This document shows positions 22,803-30,995 of a DNA stretch of 39,664 bases, one piece after another. This DNA comes from Lutibacter sp. (GTDB lineage Bacteria > Bacteroidota > Bacteroidia > Flavobacteriales > Flavobacteriaceae). The position numbers and the translations under genes were made by a program. Each line of letters opens with the position of its first letter. The stretch's first letter is position 1. The notes under the pieces were generated by a model. It was not told the origin of the DNA, did not search any database, and saw only the letters and a program-made list of their open reading frames with translations. The stretch covers positions 1-39,664 of the forward strand of contig JAKIVA010000027.1 in NCBI GenBank assembly GCA_021647265.1, given 5' to 3'.

Positions 22803-23270
22803 ATGAGACACGGAAAGAAATTTAATCACTTAGGAAGACAAACAGCTCATAGAAAGGCTATGTTTGCTAATATGGCTTGTTCTTTAATTGAGCATAAGCG
22901 TATTAATACAACAGTTGCTAAAGCGAAAGCCTTACGTCAATTTGTTGAGCCTTTAATTACAAAATCTAAAAATGATACTACTCATAACCGTAGAGTTGTA
23001 TTTAGTTACTTGAGAAATAAATATGCAGTTACAGAATTATTCAAAGAAGTTTCTGTAAAAGTAGCTGATAGACCAGGAGGATATGTACGTATTATTAAAC
23101 TAGGGAACCGTCAGGGAGATAACGCTCCAATGGCAATGGTAGAATTAGTTGATTACAATACAACTTATAATCCAAACGGAGCTAAGAAAAAGAAAACTAC
23201 TCGTAGAGGTAGATCAAAAAAGTCTGAGAAAGCTATTGAAACTACTAAGGAAAATAAAGAGACAAATTAA
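22803..23270 (+). CDS. rplQ: 50S ribosomal protein L17
   Basis: The 155-residue protein starts MRHGKKFNHLGRQTAHRKAMFANMA, the L17 signature, with RPGGYVRIIKLGNRQGDNAPMA-type sequence later. Compared with the 127-residue E. coli protein it carries a lysine-rich C-terminal tail (after about residue 120, KKKKTTRRGRSKKSEK and on). L17 lies by the tunnel exit. It is the last gene of the supercluster and is followed by a strong terminator. Confidence 0.98.
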   Translation: MRHGKKFNHLGRQTAHRKAMFANMACSLIEHKRINTTVAKAKALRQFVEPLITKSKNDTTHNRRVVFSYLRNKYAVTELFKEVSVKVADRPGGYVRIIKLGNRQGDNAPMAMVELVDYNTTYNPNGAKKKKTTRRGRSKKSEKAIETTKENKETN

Positions 23271-23294
23271 TGAAAACTCTTTAATAACATTAAC

Positions 23295-23328
23295 AAGGAT
23301 AGACTTTAAAAAGTTTATCCTTTTTTTT
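23295..23328 (+). terminator. Intrinsic terminator after rplQ
   Basis: AAGGATAGACTT (23295-23306) pairs with AAGTTTATCCTT (23311-23322), 12 bp with one G-T pair and a TAAA loop. It runs straight into eight T. It ends the ribosomal transcription unit. Confidence 0.85.
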
Positions 23329-23375
23329 ATATTTGAAAACAAAGTTATTAATTACTAATAAGTGTAAATTTATAT

Positions 23376-24482
23376 ATGAACTATACAAAACACAAAAAAG
23401 CAATTTTATTGTTAGCTGACGGAACAGTATTCGAAGGTAAGTCAATTGGTAAAGATGGCACCTCTTTTGGTGAAATTTGTTTTAATACTGCTATGACAGG
23501 CTATCAAGAAGTATTTACAGATCCATCCTATTTCGGACAAATAATGTTATCAACGAATGCACATATTGGTAATTATGGTGTAAATGAAAACGAAATGGAA
23601 TCTGATACAATTAAAATTTCAGGATTAGTTTGTAAAAATTTTAGTTTCAATTACTCACGATATAATGCGCAAGGTTCACTTGAAAGTTACTTTATTAAGC
23701 AAAACTTAATGGCAATCTCTGATGTTGATACTAGAGCAGTTGTACGTTATATTAGAGATAAAGGTGCTATGAACGCTGTAATATCTACAGAAACTAATAT
23801 TGAGAATTTAAAAGAACAGCTACAATTAATTCCTAAAATGAAAGGACTGGAATTAGCCTCCGAAGTTTCTACAAAAGAACCTTATTTTTATGGAAATCCG
23901 GATTCAAAATATAAAATATCGGCACTTGATTTAGGTATTAAAAAAAATATTTTAAAAAACTTAGCTAAAAGAGAGTGTTATATTAAAGTGTTTCCTTTCA
24001 ATACATCCTTCAAAGAAATGAATGACTTTAACCCTGATGGATTTTTCTTGTCAAATGGGCCAGGAGACCCAGAACCATTAAAAAAAGCCCAAGATGTAGC
24101 AAAAGAAATTATAAAAAGAGATTTACCACTATTTGGTATCTGCTTGGGACATCAAATAATTGCTTTGGCAAATGGTATTACCACTTATAAAATGCACAAT
24201 GGACATAGGGGCATCAATCACCCTGTTAAAAATTTAATAACAGGAAAAGGAGAAATCACCTCTCAAAACCACGGTTTTGTTGTGAAAAAAGAAGATGTTG
24301 AAAATCATCCAGATTTTGAGATAACACATATTCATTTAAATGATGAAACTTTGGCAGGTATGAAAATGACAAATAAAAATTGTTTTTCAGTTCAATACCA
24401 TCCAGAAGCCAGCCCAGGCCCACATGATTCTTCCTATTTGTTTGATCAGTTCATAGAGAATATTAAAAAATCAAAAAAATAA
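23376..24482 (+). CDS. carA: Carbamoyl-phosphate synthase small (glutaminase) subunit
   Basis: The 368-residue protein has the N-terminal CPSase small-subunit domain (LLLADGTVFEGKSIG...FNTAMTGYQEVFTDPSY) and a class I glutamine amidotransferase domain. The catalytic triad is intact: Cys256 in GICLGHQ, and His342 and Glu344 in YHPEASPGPHD. It hydrolyses glutamine and feeds ammonia to the large subunit for arginine and pyrimidine synthesis. carB is not in the window. It has its own terminator downstream and follows a terminator, so it is probably transcribed alone from the 47-nt region upstream, where I saw no consensus promoter. Confidence 0.96.
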   Translation: MNYTKHKKAILLLADGTVFEGKSIGKDGTSFGEICFNTAMTGYQEVFTDPSYFGQIMLSTNAHIGNYGVNENEMESDTIKISGLVCKNFSFNYSRYNAQGSLESYFIKQNLMAISDVDTRAVVRYIRDKGAMNAVISTETNIENLKEQLQLIPKMKGLELASEVSTKEPYFYGNPDSKYKISALDLGIKKNILKNLAKRECYIKVFPFNTSFKEMNDFNPDGFFLSNGPGDPEPLKKAQDVAKEIIKRDLPLFGICLGHQIIALANGITTYKMHNGHRGINHPVKNLITGKGEITSQNHGFVVKKEDVENHPDFEITHIHLNDETLAGMKMTNKNCFSVQYHPEASPGPHDSSYLFDQFIENIKKSKK

Positions 24483-24488
24483 ATAGAG

Positions 24489-24519
24489 AACCACTAAGAT
24501 AATAAATTAGTGGTTTTTT
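24489..24519 (+). terminator. Intrinsic terminator after carA
   Basis: AACCACTAA (24489-24497) and TTAGTGGTT (24507-24515) form a perfect 9-bp stem with a 9-nt loop, ending in a run of six T. Confidence 0.85.
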
Positions 24520-24528
24520 ATTTTTAAA

Positions 24529-24544
24529 ACGAAAACGTTATCGT
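24529..24544. promoter_or_regulatory. LacI/PurR-like operator upstream of eno
   Basis: ACGAAAACGTTATCGT is symmetrical at 14 of 16 positions with a central AACGTT. It closely matches the layout of LacI-family operators such as the E. coli PurR box (ACGCAAACGTTTTCGT). It lies about 43 bp upstream of the predicted eno -7 box. The regulator is not in the window. Confidence 0.45.
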
Positions 24545-24586
24545 ATAAAAGGTTTAATAACTGAGATAATTTAGCCTTTTTATTTG

Positions 24587-24594
24587 TAACTTTG
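24587..24594 (+). promoter_or_regulatory. Candidate -7 box of the eno promoter
   Basis: TAACTTTG fits TAnnTTTG, and transcription would start near 24601. No good TTTG or TTG lies at the expected -33 position. A weak -33 would fit a promoter that needs an activator. Confidence 0.45.
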
Positions 24595-24626
24595 AATAAG
24601 AAAATAACCATTAAAATTATAGCAAA

Positions 24627-25913
24627 ATGAGTATGATTATAAGTGTTCATGCACGTCAAATATTTGATTCAAGAGGAAATCCTACAGTAGAAGTTGATGT
24701 AGTGACTGAAAACGGAGTTTTAGGTAGAGCAGCAGTACCATCAGGAGCTTCAACAGGAGAACATGAAGCTGTTGAATTGCGTGATGGAGGAAGTGATTAT
24801 ATGGGGAAGGGAGTTTTAACGGCAGTAAAAAATGTAAATGAAATTATTGCCGAAGAAATTTTAGGGTTTTCAGTTTTTGAACAAAACCTAATTGATGAAG
24901 CAATGATTCAATTAGATGGTACAGCAAATAAATCTAAATTAGGAGCCAATGCAATATTAGGTGTTTCATTAGCGGTTGCTAAGGCTGCAGCTAATGAGTT
25001 AGACTTGCCTTTGTATCGTTATATTGGTGGTGTAAGTGCAAACATGTTACCAGTTCCAATGATGAATATTATTAATGGAGGCTCACATTCAGATGCTCCT
25101 ATTTCATTTCAAGAATTTATGATTATGCCAGTTTTAGCTAATAACTTTACTGAGGCCATAAAGATGGGTACAGAAATTTTTCATAATCTTAAAAAAATAT
25201 TAAAAGATAGAGGTTTAAGTACAGCTGTTGGTGATGAAGGTGGTTTTGCACCAAATTTCGACGGTATTGAAGATGCTTTAGAAACTGTGATAAAAGCAAT
25301 TACACAGGCAGGTTATAAAGCAGGTGAAGAAGTTATGATTGCTCTTGATCCTGCATCATCTGAGTTTTATGTAGATGGAAAATATGATTACAGAAAGTTC
25401 GAAGGAGAAAAAGGTGCTATTAGAAATTCTGAACAACAAGTTGCATACTTGAAAGAATTATCTGAAAAATATCCTATAATTTCTATTGAAGATGGTATGG
25501 CTGAAGACGATTGGGAAGGGTGGAAATTATTAACAGAAGCTATTGGAGATAAAGTTCAAATAGTTGGAGATGATTTATTTGTAACTAACGTAGAAAGACT
25601 TGAAAGAGGTATTGAAGAAAAATCAGCAAACTCTATTTTAATAAAATTAAATCAGATAGGAACCTTAACAGAAACTATTGCCGCTATCAATATGGCTCAT
25701 AATGCTGGATATACTTGTGTTATTTCACATCGTTCAGGAGAAACAGAAGATACTACTATTGCAGATTTAGCTGTAGCATTAAATACAGGGCAAATTAAAA
25801 CAGGATCAGCCTCTAGAACTGATAGAATTGCAAAATATAACCAACTACTTCGTATTGAAGAGGAATTAGGTAATACAGCATTTTTTCCTCAAATGAGAGC
25901 ATTTAAAATTTAA
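24627..25913 (+). CDS. eno: Enolase (phosphopyruvate hydratase)
   Basis: The 428-residue enzyme interconverts 2-phosphoglycerate and phosphoenolpyruvate in glycolysis and gluconeogenesis. The family motifs are intact: ARQIFDSRGNPTVEVDV at the N-terminus, the loop SGASTGEHEAVELRDG, GDEGGFAPN, the magnesium-ligand region SIEDGMAEDDW and HRSGETEDTTIADLAVA. Transcription is probably independent, because a terminator precedes and another follows. A LacI-type palindrome upstream suggests sugar-dependent control. Confidence 0.97.
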   Translation: MSMIISVHARQIFDSRGNPTVEVDVVTENGVLGRAAVPSGASTGEHEAVELRDGGSDYMGKGVLTAVKNVNEIIAEEILGFSVFEQNLIDEAMIQLDGTANKSKLGANAILGVSLAVAKAAANELDLPLYRYIGGVSANMLPVPMMNIINGGSHSDAPISFQEFMIMPVLANNFTEAIKMGTEIFHNLKKILKDRGLSTAVGDEGGFAPNFDGIEDALETVIKAITQAGYKAGEEVMIALDPASSEFYVDGKYDYRKFEGEKGAIRNSEQQVAYLKELSEKYPIISIEDGMAEDDWEGWKLLTEAIGDKVQIVGDDLFVTNVERLERGIEEKSANSILIKLNQIGTLTETIAAINMAHNAGYTCVISHRSGETEDTTIADLAVALNTGQIKTGSASRTDRIAKYNQLLRIEEELGNTAFFPQMRAFKI

Positions 25914-25937
25914 TATAGTAAAAACATATTTTTAATC

Positions 25938-25957
25938 TCAACCTAAGTAAAGGTTGA
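25938..25957 (+). repeat. Hairpin in the eno 3' region
   Basis: TCAACCT (25938-25944) and AGGTTGA (25951-25957) form a perfect 7-bp stem without a T-run, 10 nt before the terminator hairpin. It may be an mRNA-stabilising element. Confidence 0.4.
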
Positions 25958-25967
25958 TGATATTTAA

Positions 25968-25997
25968 AAACCAGTAAAGTTTTCTTTGCTGGTTTTT
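25968..25997 (+). terminator. Intrinsic terminator after eno
   Basis: AAACCAGTAAAG (25968-25979) pairs with CTTTGCTGGTTT (25984-25995), 12 bp with one T-G pair and a TTTT loop, then continues into T-rich sequence. Confidence 0.82.
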
Positions 25998-26096
25998 GTT
26001 TTGGAAAAAGTTATCTGAATATAAAATTTAAATGAATATGTTAAGTCACAAACTACTGTTTTTCAGAGTGATTATTGTTACATTACAAAATGAATA

Positions 26097-26139
26097 TGAT
26101 AAATATCAGTTTTATTCAAGCGTTTGGGTTGTAAATTTG
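26097..26139 (+). promoter_or_regulatory. Candidate promoter and small palindrome upstream of the first citrate synthase
   Basis: TAAATTTG (26132-26139) fits the -7 box. T-rich sequence at 26110-26113 is a poor -33. The inverted repeat TGATA-AA-TATCA (26097-26108) lies just upstream, at about -45, where an activator could bind. The start of transcription would be near 26145, giving a leader of about 26 nt. Confidence 0.42.
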
Positions 26140-26170
26140 AGAGGAATTAATTATTAAAAGATTAAATATC

Positions 26171-27499
26171 ATGAGTACATTGAAAGATAAATTGTATGAA
26201 AAAATTCAAGAGCACCGATCTAGAACTACCAAGTTAGTGAAAGAATATGGAGATAAGGTTATTGATCAAGTAACAGTTTCTCAGGCAATTGGAGGAATGA
26301 GAGGTATTAAAAGTTTGGTTACAGATATTTCTTACTTAGACCCATATGAAGGGATACGTTATAGAGGTTTTACATTACCTGAAGTTTTGGAGAAATTACC
26401 AAAACCAGAAGGAGCAGATATGCCATATGTAGAAGGGTTATATTTTTTACTCTTGACGGGGGAAATTCCTACAGAAAAAGAAGTTGAAGAATTAAAAGTT
26501 GATTTTAAAAATCGCCGTATAATACCTCATTATGTTTGGGATGTTATCGATGCTTTCCCAAGTAATAGTCACCCAATGGCAATATTATCAGCAGCAGTTA
26601 TGAGTTTAGAAAGAGAATCTCATTTTAATGTTAAATATAGAAAAGGCATGAGTAAAATGGATTATTGGGATTCTACTTATGAAGATGCAACAAACCTTAT
26701 TGCTAAAATGCCTTTAATTGGAGCCTATATCTATAATAAATTGTATCATCCTGAAAAAGGTCATAGATATCCTGATCCTAGCTTAGATTTAGGTGGAAAT
26801 TTTGCTTATATGATGGGTAAAGATAAACCTTATGATGATGTGTCACGTATGTACTTTATAATACATGCCGATCACGAAAGTGGAAACGTAAGTGCTCATA
26901 CTGGGCATTTGGTTGCCAGTTCATTGTCAGATGTTTATTATGCAACTTCAGCAATGATTAATGGTTTAGCAGGGCCATTACATGGTTTAGCTAATCAAGA
27001 AGTATTACGTTGGTTGCAAGGTCTTAAAGACCAAATGGGAGGTAAAATACCTTCAGAAGAAGAAATGAAAAAATATGTTTGGGATACATTAAACAGTGGT
27101 CAAGTTATTCCTGGTTATGGACATGCAGTATTGCGTAAAACAGACCCTAGATACTCTGTACAACGTGAATTTTGTTTAAAAAACTTACCAGATGATGATT
27201 TATTTAAATATGTTGATGCTCTTTACAAAGTTGTACCAGATATTTTGAGAGAACAAGGAAAAGCAAAAAATCCTTGGCCAAATGTAGATGCTCAATCAGG
27301 TGTAGTTCAATGGCATTACGGTGTAACGCAATATGATTTCTATACCGTATTATTTTCAATAGGAAGATCATTTGGAGTATTATCTAATATTATTTGGGAT
27401 AGAGCATTAGGTTACGCCCTTGAAAGACCTAAATCTGTTACAACAGATATGCTCGAAGAAATGGTTGGAATAAAAAAAGAAATGGTTGAAATGAAATAG
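26171..27499 (+). CDS. Citrate synthase, mitochondrial-like class
   Basis: The 442-residue enzyme condenses acetyl-CoA and oxaloacetate. The catalytic residues are in place: His271 (PLHGLANQEV), His318 (PGYGHAVLRKTDPRY) and Asp373 (NPWPNVDAQSG), equivalent to pig His274, His320 and Asp375. The segments GGMRGIKSLV, LDPYEGIRYRGF, HADHESGNVSAHTGHLV and KNPWPNVDA match the eukaryotic mitochondrial type far better than E. coli GltA, including the absence of the GltA N-terminal domain and its NADH-site features. A second citrate synthase of the other class follows after a terminator and its own promoter, so the pair is separately controlled. Confidence 0.94.
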   Translation: MSTLKDKLYEKIQEHRSRTTKLVKEYGDKVIDQVTVSQAIGGMRGIKSLVTDISYLDPYEGIRYRGFTLPEVLEKLPKPEGADMPYVEGLYFLLLTGEIPTEKEVEELKVDFKNRRIIPHYVWDVIDAFPSNSHPMAILSAAVMSLERESHFNVKYRKGMSKMDYWDSTYEDATNLIAKMPLIGAYIYNKLYHPEKGHRYPDPSLDLGGNFAYMMGKDKPYDDVSRMYFIIHADHESGNVSAHTGHLVASSLSDVYYATSAMINGLAGPLHGLANQEVLRWLQGLKDQMGGKIPSEEEMKKYVWDTLNSGQVIPGYGHAVLRKTDPRYSVQREFCLKNLPDDDLFKYVDALYKVVPDILREQGKAKNPWPNVDAQSGVVQWHYGVTQYDFYTVLFSIGRSFGVLSNIIWDRALGYALERPKSVTTDMLEEMVGIKKEMVEMK

Positions 27500-27525
27500 T
27501 AATAATAGTTCTATAAAGTAAGTTT

Positions 27526-27564
27526 AAACCTTGATATTTATACTTAAAATATCAAGGTTTTTTT
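27526..27564 (+). terminator. Intrinsic terminator after the first citrate synthase
   Basis: AAACCTTGATATTT (27526-27539) and AAATATCAAGGTTT (27547-27560) form a perfect 14-bp stem with a 7-nt loop, then seven T. Confidence 0.88.
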
Positions 27565-27590
27565 ATGATAAATACTGTTTAAAAAAACTT

Positions 27591-27619
27591 TTTGAACACA
27601 ATTAAATTTCGTAAATTTG
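27591..27619 (+). promoter_or_regulatory. Promoter of the second citrate synthase
   Basis: TTTG (27591-27594), 17 nt, then TAAATTTG (27612-27619) fits the Bacteroidota consensus. The start would be near 27625, leaving a leader of about 37 nt. Confidence 0.65.
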
Positions 27620-27661
27620 GTAAGTTTAAACATTGAATTTAAAACAGAATAAAATAAAAAT

Positions 27662-28948
27662 ATGTCGGATATAGCAAAATTAGAACTTGATGGTAAAATT
27701 TATGAATTTCCTATTATTAGAGGGTCTGAAAATGAAGTTTCTATAGATATTAAATCATTAAGAGCAATAACAGGAGGAGTAATTACAATAGATCCTGGAT
27801 TTAAAAACACAGGTTCTTGTACAAGTAAAATTACCTTTTTGGATGGAGAGAAAGGAATTTTGCGTCATAGAGGTTATGCAATAGAAGAATTGACTAAAAA
27901 AGCAAGTTTTTTAGAAGTTGCCTTTTTAGTGATTTTTGGAGAATTACCTACTAAATCTGAATTTAAAAAATTTGAAGATGATATAAAGTTACATTCACTT
28001 GTTAATGAAGAAATGAAAAACATTATAGATGGTTTTCCAAAAGTTGCTCACCCTATGGGAATGCTATCTTCTTTAACTAGTGCATTGACTGCTTTTAATT
28101 CAAATACTGTTGATATAAATTCTAAAGAAGAAATGTATCAGGCTATTGTTAAAATATTAGCAAAATTTCCTGTTCTTGCATCTTGGGCACATAGAAGAAA
28201 TAATGGATTACCATTAAATTACGCTGATAATTCTTTAGATTATATATCTAATTTAATGCAATTATTATTTAGAATACCCACAGAAGAATATAAAATCAAT
28301 CCAATAGCAGTTAAAGCGTTAGATGAGTTGTTAATTTTACATGAAGATCACGAACAAAACTGTTCAACTTCAACAGTGCGTATTGTTGGGTCTTCTGAAG
28401 CTGGTTTGTTTGCTTCAATTTCAGCAGGAGTATCTGCATTGTGGGGAAGATTGCACGGAGGAGCAAATCAGGCAGTGTTAGAAATGCTAGAGCAAATTAG
28501 AAAAGATGGTGGTGATGTTGAGAAATTTATAAACAAAGCTAAAGATAAAAATGACCCATTCCGTTTAATGGGATTTGGACATAGAGTTTATAAGAATTTT
28601 GATCCAAGAGCTCGTATTATTAAAAATGCGGCTGATGAATTATTCCAAGATTTAAATTTAAACGATCCTATTTTAGAAATTGCAAAACATTTAGAAGAAG
28701 TGGCATTGAAAGACGCATATTTTGCTGAACGAAAATTATATCCAAATGTCGATTTTTATTCGGGTATCATATATCGGGCTTTAGGGATCCCTGTTGAAAT
28801 GTTTACTGTAATGTTTGCTATTGGTCGTTTACCAGGTTGGATTGCTCAATGGAAGGAAATGCGTGAAAATAAAGAACCAATTGGTCGTCCACGTCAATTA
28901 TATATTGGAGAAACTTTACGCCCTTTTAAATCATTTGAAGAACGTTAA
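27662..28948 (+). CDS. gltA: Citrate synthase, bacterial GltA class
   Basis: The 428-residue enzyme has the length of E. coli GltA (427) and its N-terminal domain (AKLELDGKIYEFPIIRGSENE, then TIDPGFKNTGSCTSKITFLDG). The catalytic residues His265 (GRLHGGANQAV), His307 (GFGHRVYKNFDPRA) and Asp363 (YPNVDFYSG) are intact, and GRPRQLYIGE is present near the end. GltA-class enzymes are typically hexameric and often inhibited by NADH; that is family knowledge. With the mitochondrial-like enzyme upstream, the cell has two non-orthologous enzymes for the same step, or one serves a related 2-methylcitrate reaction. No prpB or prpD gene adjoins to support the latter. Confidence 0.95.
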   Translation: MSDIAKLELDGKIYEFPIIRGSENEVSIDIKSLRAITGGVITIDPGFKNTGSCTSKITFLDGEKGILRHRGYAIEELTKKASFLEVAFLVIFGELPTKSEFKKFEDDIKLHSLVNEEMKNIIDGFPKVAHPMGMLSSLTSALTAFNSNTVDINSKEEMYQAIVKILAKFPVLASWAHRRNNGLPLNYADNSLDYISNLMQLLFRIPTEEYKINPIAVKALDELLILHEDHEQNCSTSTVRIVGSSEAGLFASISAGVSALWGRLHGGANQAVLEMLEQIRKDGGDVEKFINKAKDKNDPFRLMGFGHRVYKNFDPRARIIKNAADELFQDLNLNDPILEIAKHLEEVALKDAYFAERKLYPNVDFYSGIIYRALGIPVEMFTVMFAIGRLPGWIAQWKEMRENKEPIGRPRQLYIGETLRPFKSFEER

Positions 28949-28980
28949 TTTTACGATATTAATAATATATTAACCATTAA

Positions 28981-29013
28981 ACAGTCTTGCTAAAAAAGTA
29001 AGGCTGTTTTTTT
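28981..29013 (+). terminator. Intrinsic terminator after gltA
   Basis: ACAGTCTTGCT (28981-28991) and AGTAAGGCTGT (28997-29007) form an 11-bp stem with two G-T pairs and an AAAAA loop, then seven T. Confidence 0.85.
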
Positions 29014-29041
29014 GAAAATCGATTATAAATTTAATTATAAG

Positions 29042-29049
29042 TACTTTTG
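29042..29049 (+). promoter_or_regulatory. Candidate -7 box of the arginase promoter
   Basis: TACTTTTG fits TAnnTTTG. Transcription would start near 29056, only a few bases before the ATG at 29062, so the mRNA would be nearly leaderless. No -33 box is at the right distance. Confidence 0.4.
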
Positions 29050-29061
29050 TAAAATATATAT

Positions 29062-30018
29062 ATGAAAACAATTAAACTTATTAAAAACAGATCTGATATT
29101 GGAGCAGGAACCCGCGGTTCAGATATGGGAGTTGATGCCATAGAAATTGCAGCCATTAATATGGATGATGATTATTTTAATTGTTACCCATTTGAAGATA
29201 TTGAAACTGAAAATGAAACAATTTATAATAAAGAAAATAACTCATTTGCTAAAAGAATTGGAAGTGTTCTGCAAGTTTGTAAACGATTAAGTAACAGTGT
29301 TACTAAAAACTTACACAATAACAATTTTCCAATTATTCTATCTGGAGATCATTCTTCAGCATTAGGAACCATTAGTGGAATTAAAACAGCATTTCCTGAA
29401 AAAACGTTGGGAGTAATTTGGATAGATGCTCATGCCGATATTCATTCTCCATATACTTCCCCTACTGGTAATATTCACGGAATGCCTTTAGCTGCAGCTT
29501 TGAATGATGATAATTTAGATTACAAGATAAATAATGTTTTAAAGCAAACAGCGATTTATTGGAATCAAATGAAAAACATAGGGGTTAACGGTTCTAAAGT
29601 GGAACATGAAGATATTATTTATTTTGGAGTACGAGATATTGAAGAGCAAGAAGCTGCCATAATAAAAGAGCATAATATTAAAAATTATACAGTTTCTGAA
29701 ATGCGATACAGAGGGTTTGATAATTGCTTAAATGAAGCTATTAAAAAAATAAGTAACTGTGACCATATTTATATTTCATTTGATGTTGATAGTATGGATA
29801 GCGATTTAATTTCAAAAGGAACAGGAACACCCGTTTCTAAGGGATTTGATGAATTTGAAATTATTAAAATTATAAAAGCATTTGTCAAAACTAAAAAAGT
29901 TTCTTGTTTTGAAGTTGTTGAAATAAACCCAACACTCGATAATAAAGGAAATAAAATGGCAGAAACAGCTTTTAAAGTTTTAAAAGAAACAACTGAAGCT
30001 TTAAAAAGGACACTATAA
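29062..30018 (+). CDS. rocF: Arginase (ureohydrolase family)
   Basis: The 318-residue protein has the binuclear manganese site of ureohydrolases: His97 in SGDHSSALG, Asp122/His124/Asp126 in IDAHADIHSP, and Asp241/Asp243 in SFDVDSMD. The loop SPTGNIHGMPLAAAL is the arginase-type substrate loop, so arginase is preferred over agmatinase or formimidoylglutamase. It would split arginine into ornithine and urea. The gene lies 11 nt before a CtlX-like citrulline hydrolase gene, which also yields ornithine, so the pair looks like an ornithine-forming catabolic operon. No urease is visible. Confidence 0.85.
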   Translation: MKTIKLIKNRSDIGAGTRGSDMGVDAIEIAAINMDDDYFNCYPFEDIETENETIYNKENNSFAKRIGSVLQVCKRLSNSVTKNLHNNNFPIILSGDHSSALGTISGIKTAFPEKTLGVIWIDAHADIHSPYTSPTGNIHGMPLAAALNDDNLDYKINNVLKQTAIYWNQMKNIGVNGSKVEHEDIIYFGVRDIEEQEAAIIKEHNIKNYTVSEMRYRGFDNCLNEAIKKISNCDHIYISFDVDSMDSDLISKGTGTPVSKGFDEFEIIKIIKAFVKTKKVSCFEVVEINPTLDNKGNKMAETAFKVLKETTEALKRTL

Positions 30019-30029
30019 TAAAAGCCGTT

Positions 30030-30965
30030 ATGCAACAAATAACGAATACTATTTTTATGATTCGACCTGTTTTGTTTAGGATGAATGAACAAACAGTAGT
30101 TAATAATTACTATCAAAAAGTATTGGATAATTTAACACCTGAAACTATTCAACTTAAAGCATTGCAAGAATTTGACAACTATGTAGAAAAATTAAAAGAA
30201 ATTGGAGTGCAAGTAATTGTAGTTGAAGATATAAAAGAAACGGATACACCAGATTCAATTTTTCCTAATAATTGGATTTCCTTTCACGAAAATGGAGACA
30301 TTGGTTTATATCCATTGTTTGCAGAAAACAGACGCTTAGAGAGAAGAGAAGATGTTTTAGACATTATAGAAAATAAAGGTTTTAATATTGAAAATATTGT
30401 TGATTATACTTCGGCTGAAGACGAAAAACTATTTTTAGAAGGAACGGGGAGTTTATTGTTAGATAGAGTTCAGAGGAAAGCATACTGTGCCTTATCACCT
30501 CGCTCAGATGAAGATTTATTAATTGAATTTTGTGAAGATTTTGAATATACGCCAATACCTTTTGTATCTTATCAAACAATTGATAACGAAAGAGTACCCA
30601 TTTATCATACGAATGTTATGATGTGTTTAGGTGAAAATTTTTCAGTAATTTGTGCTGAAAGTATTGATGATAAAAAAGAACGAAAAAATGTGCTAAAACA
30701 TTTGAAAGATGATGGTAAAGAAATTATAACAATCTCTGAAAATCAGGTGAAGCATTTTGTAGGTAATATGTTACAACTTTTAGGAAACAATAATAAACGC
30801 TATATTGTTATGTCAAGCGCTGCTTACAAAAGTTTAACAAAACAACAAATTAATAGGCTTAAAAAACATGGGGAACTAATACATAATTCCCTTGATACTA
30901 TTGAAGCTTGTGGAGGAGGAAGTGCCAGATGCATGATGGCTGAAGTATTTTTGCCAAAAATATGA
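30030..30965 (+). CDS. ctlX: CtlX-like citrulline hydrolase (amidinotransferase / arginine-deiminase fold)
   Basis: The 311-residue protein has the guanidino-group-modifying enzyme pattern: PNNW (79-82), LEGTGSLLLD (136-145), His193 in IYHTNVMM, and Cys301 in GGGSARCMMAE as the likely nucleophile. The length and these motifs match the family called citrulline utilization hydrolase CtlX, known from Francisella as a citrulline ureidase. That enzyme converts citrulline to ornithine, CO2 and ammonia. Substrate choice cannot be proven from motifs; arginine deiminase or dimethylarginine hydrolase activity remains possible. It is transcribed with the arginase gene. Confidence 0.78.
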   Translation: MQQITNTIFMIRPVLFRMNEQTVVNNYYQKVLDNLTPETIQLKALQEFDNYVEKLKEIGVQVIVVEDIKETDTPDSIFPNNWISFHENGDIGLYPLFAENRRLERREDVLDIIENKGFNIENIVDYTSAEDEKLFLEGTGSLLLDRVQRKAYCALSPRSDEDLLIEFCEDFEYTPIPFVSYQTIDNERVPIYHTNVMMCLGENFSVICAESIDDKKERKNVLKHLKDDGKEIITISENQVKHFVGNMLQLLGNNNKRYIVMSSAAYKSLTKQQINRLKKHGELIHNSLDTIEACGGGSARCMMAEVFLPKI

Positions 30966-30995
30966 TAATCTAATTTACATTTAGTATTTTTATAA

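Noticed and set aside
23149..23358. Plus-strand frame starting within rplQ and crossing its terminator
   Set aside because: It overlaps the L17 tail and runs through the terminator hairpin, and the sequence looks like an out-of-frame lysine tail.
30057..30965. Later start (second ATG) for the CtlX-like protein
   Set aside because: The first ATG keeps the family-like N-terminus MQQITNTIFMIRP and sits 11 nt after the arginase stop, a normal operon spacing.
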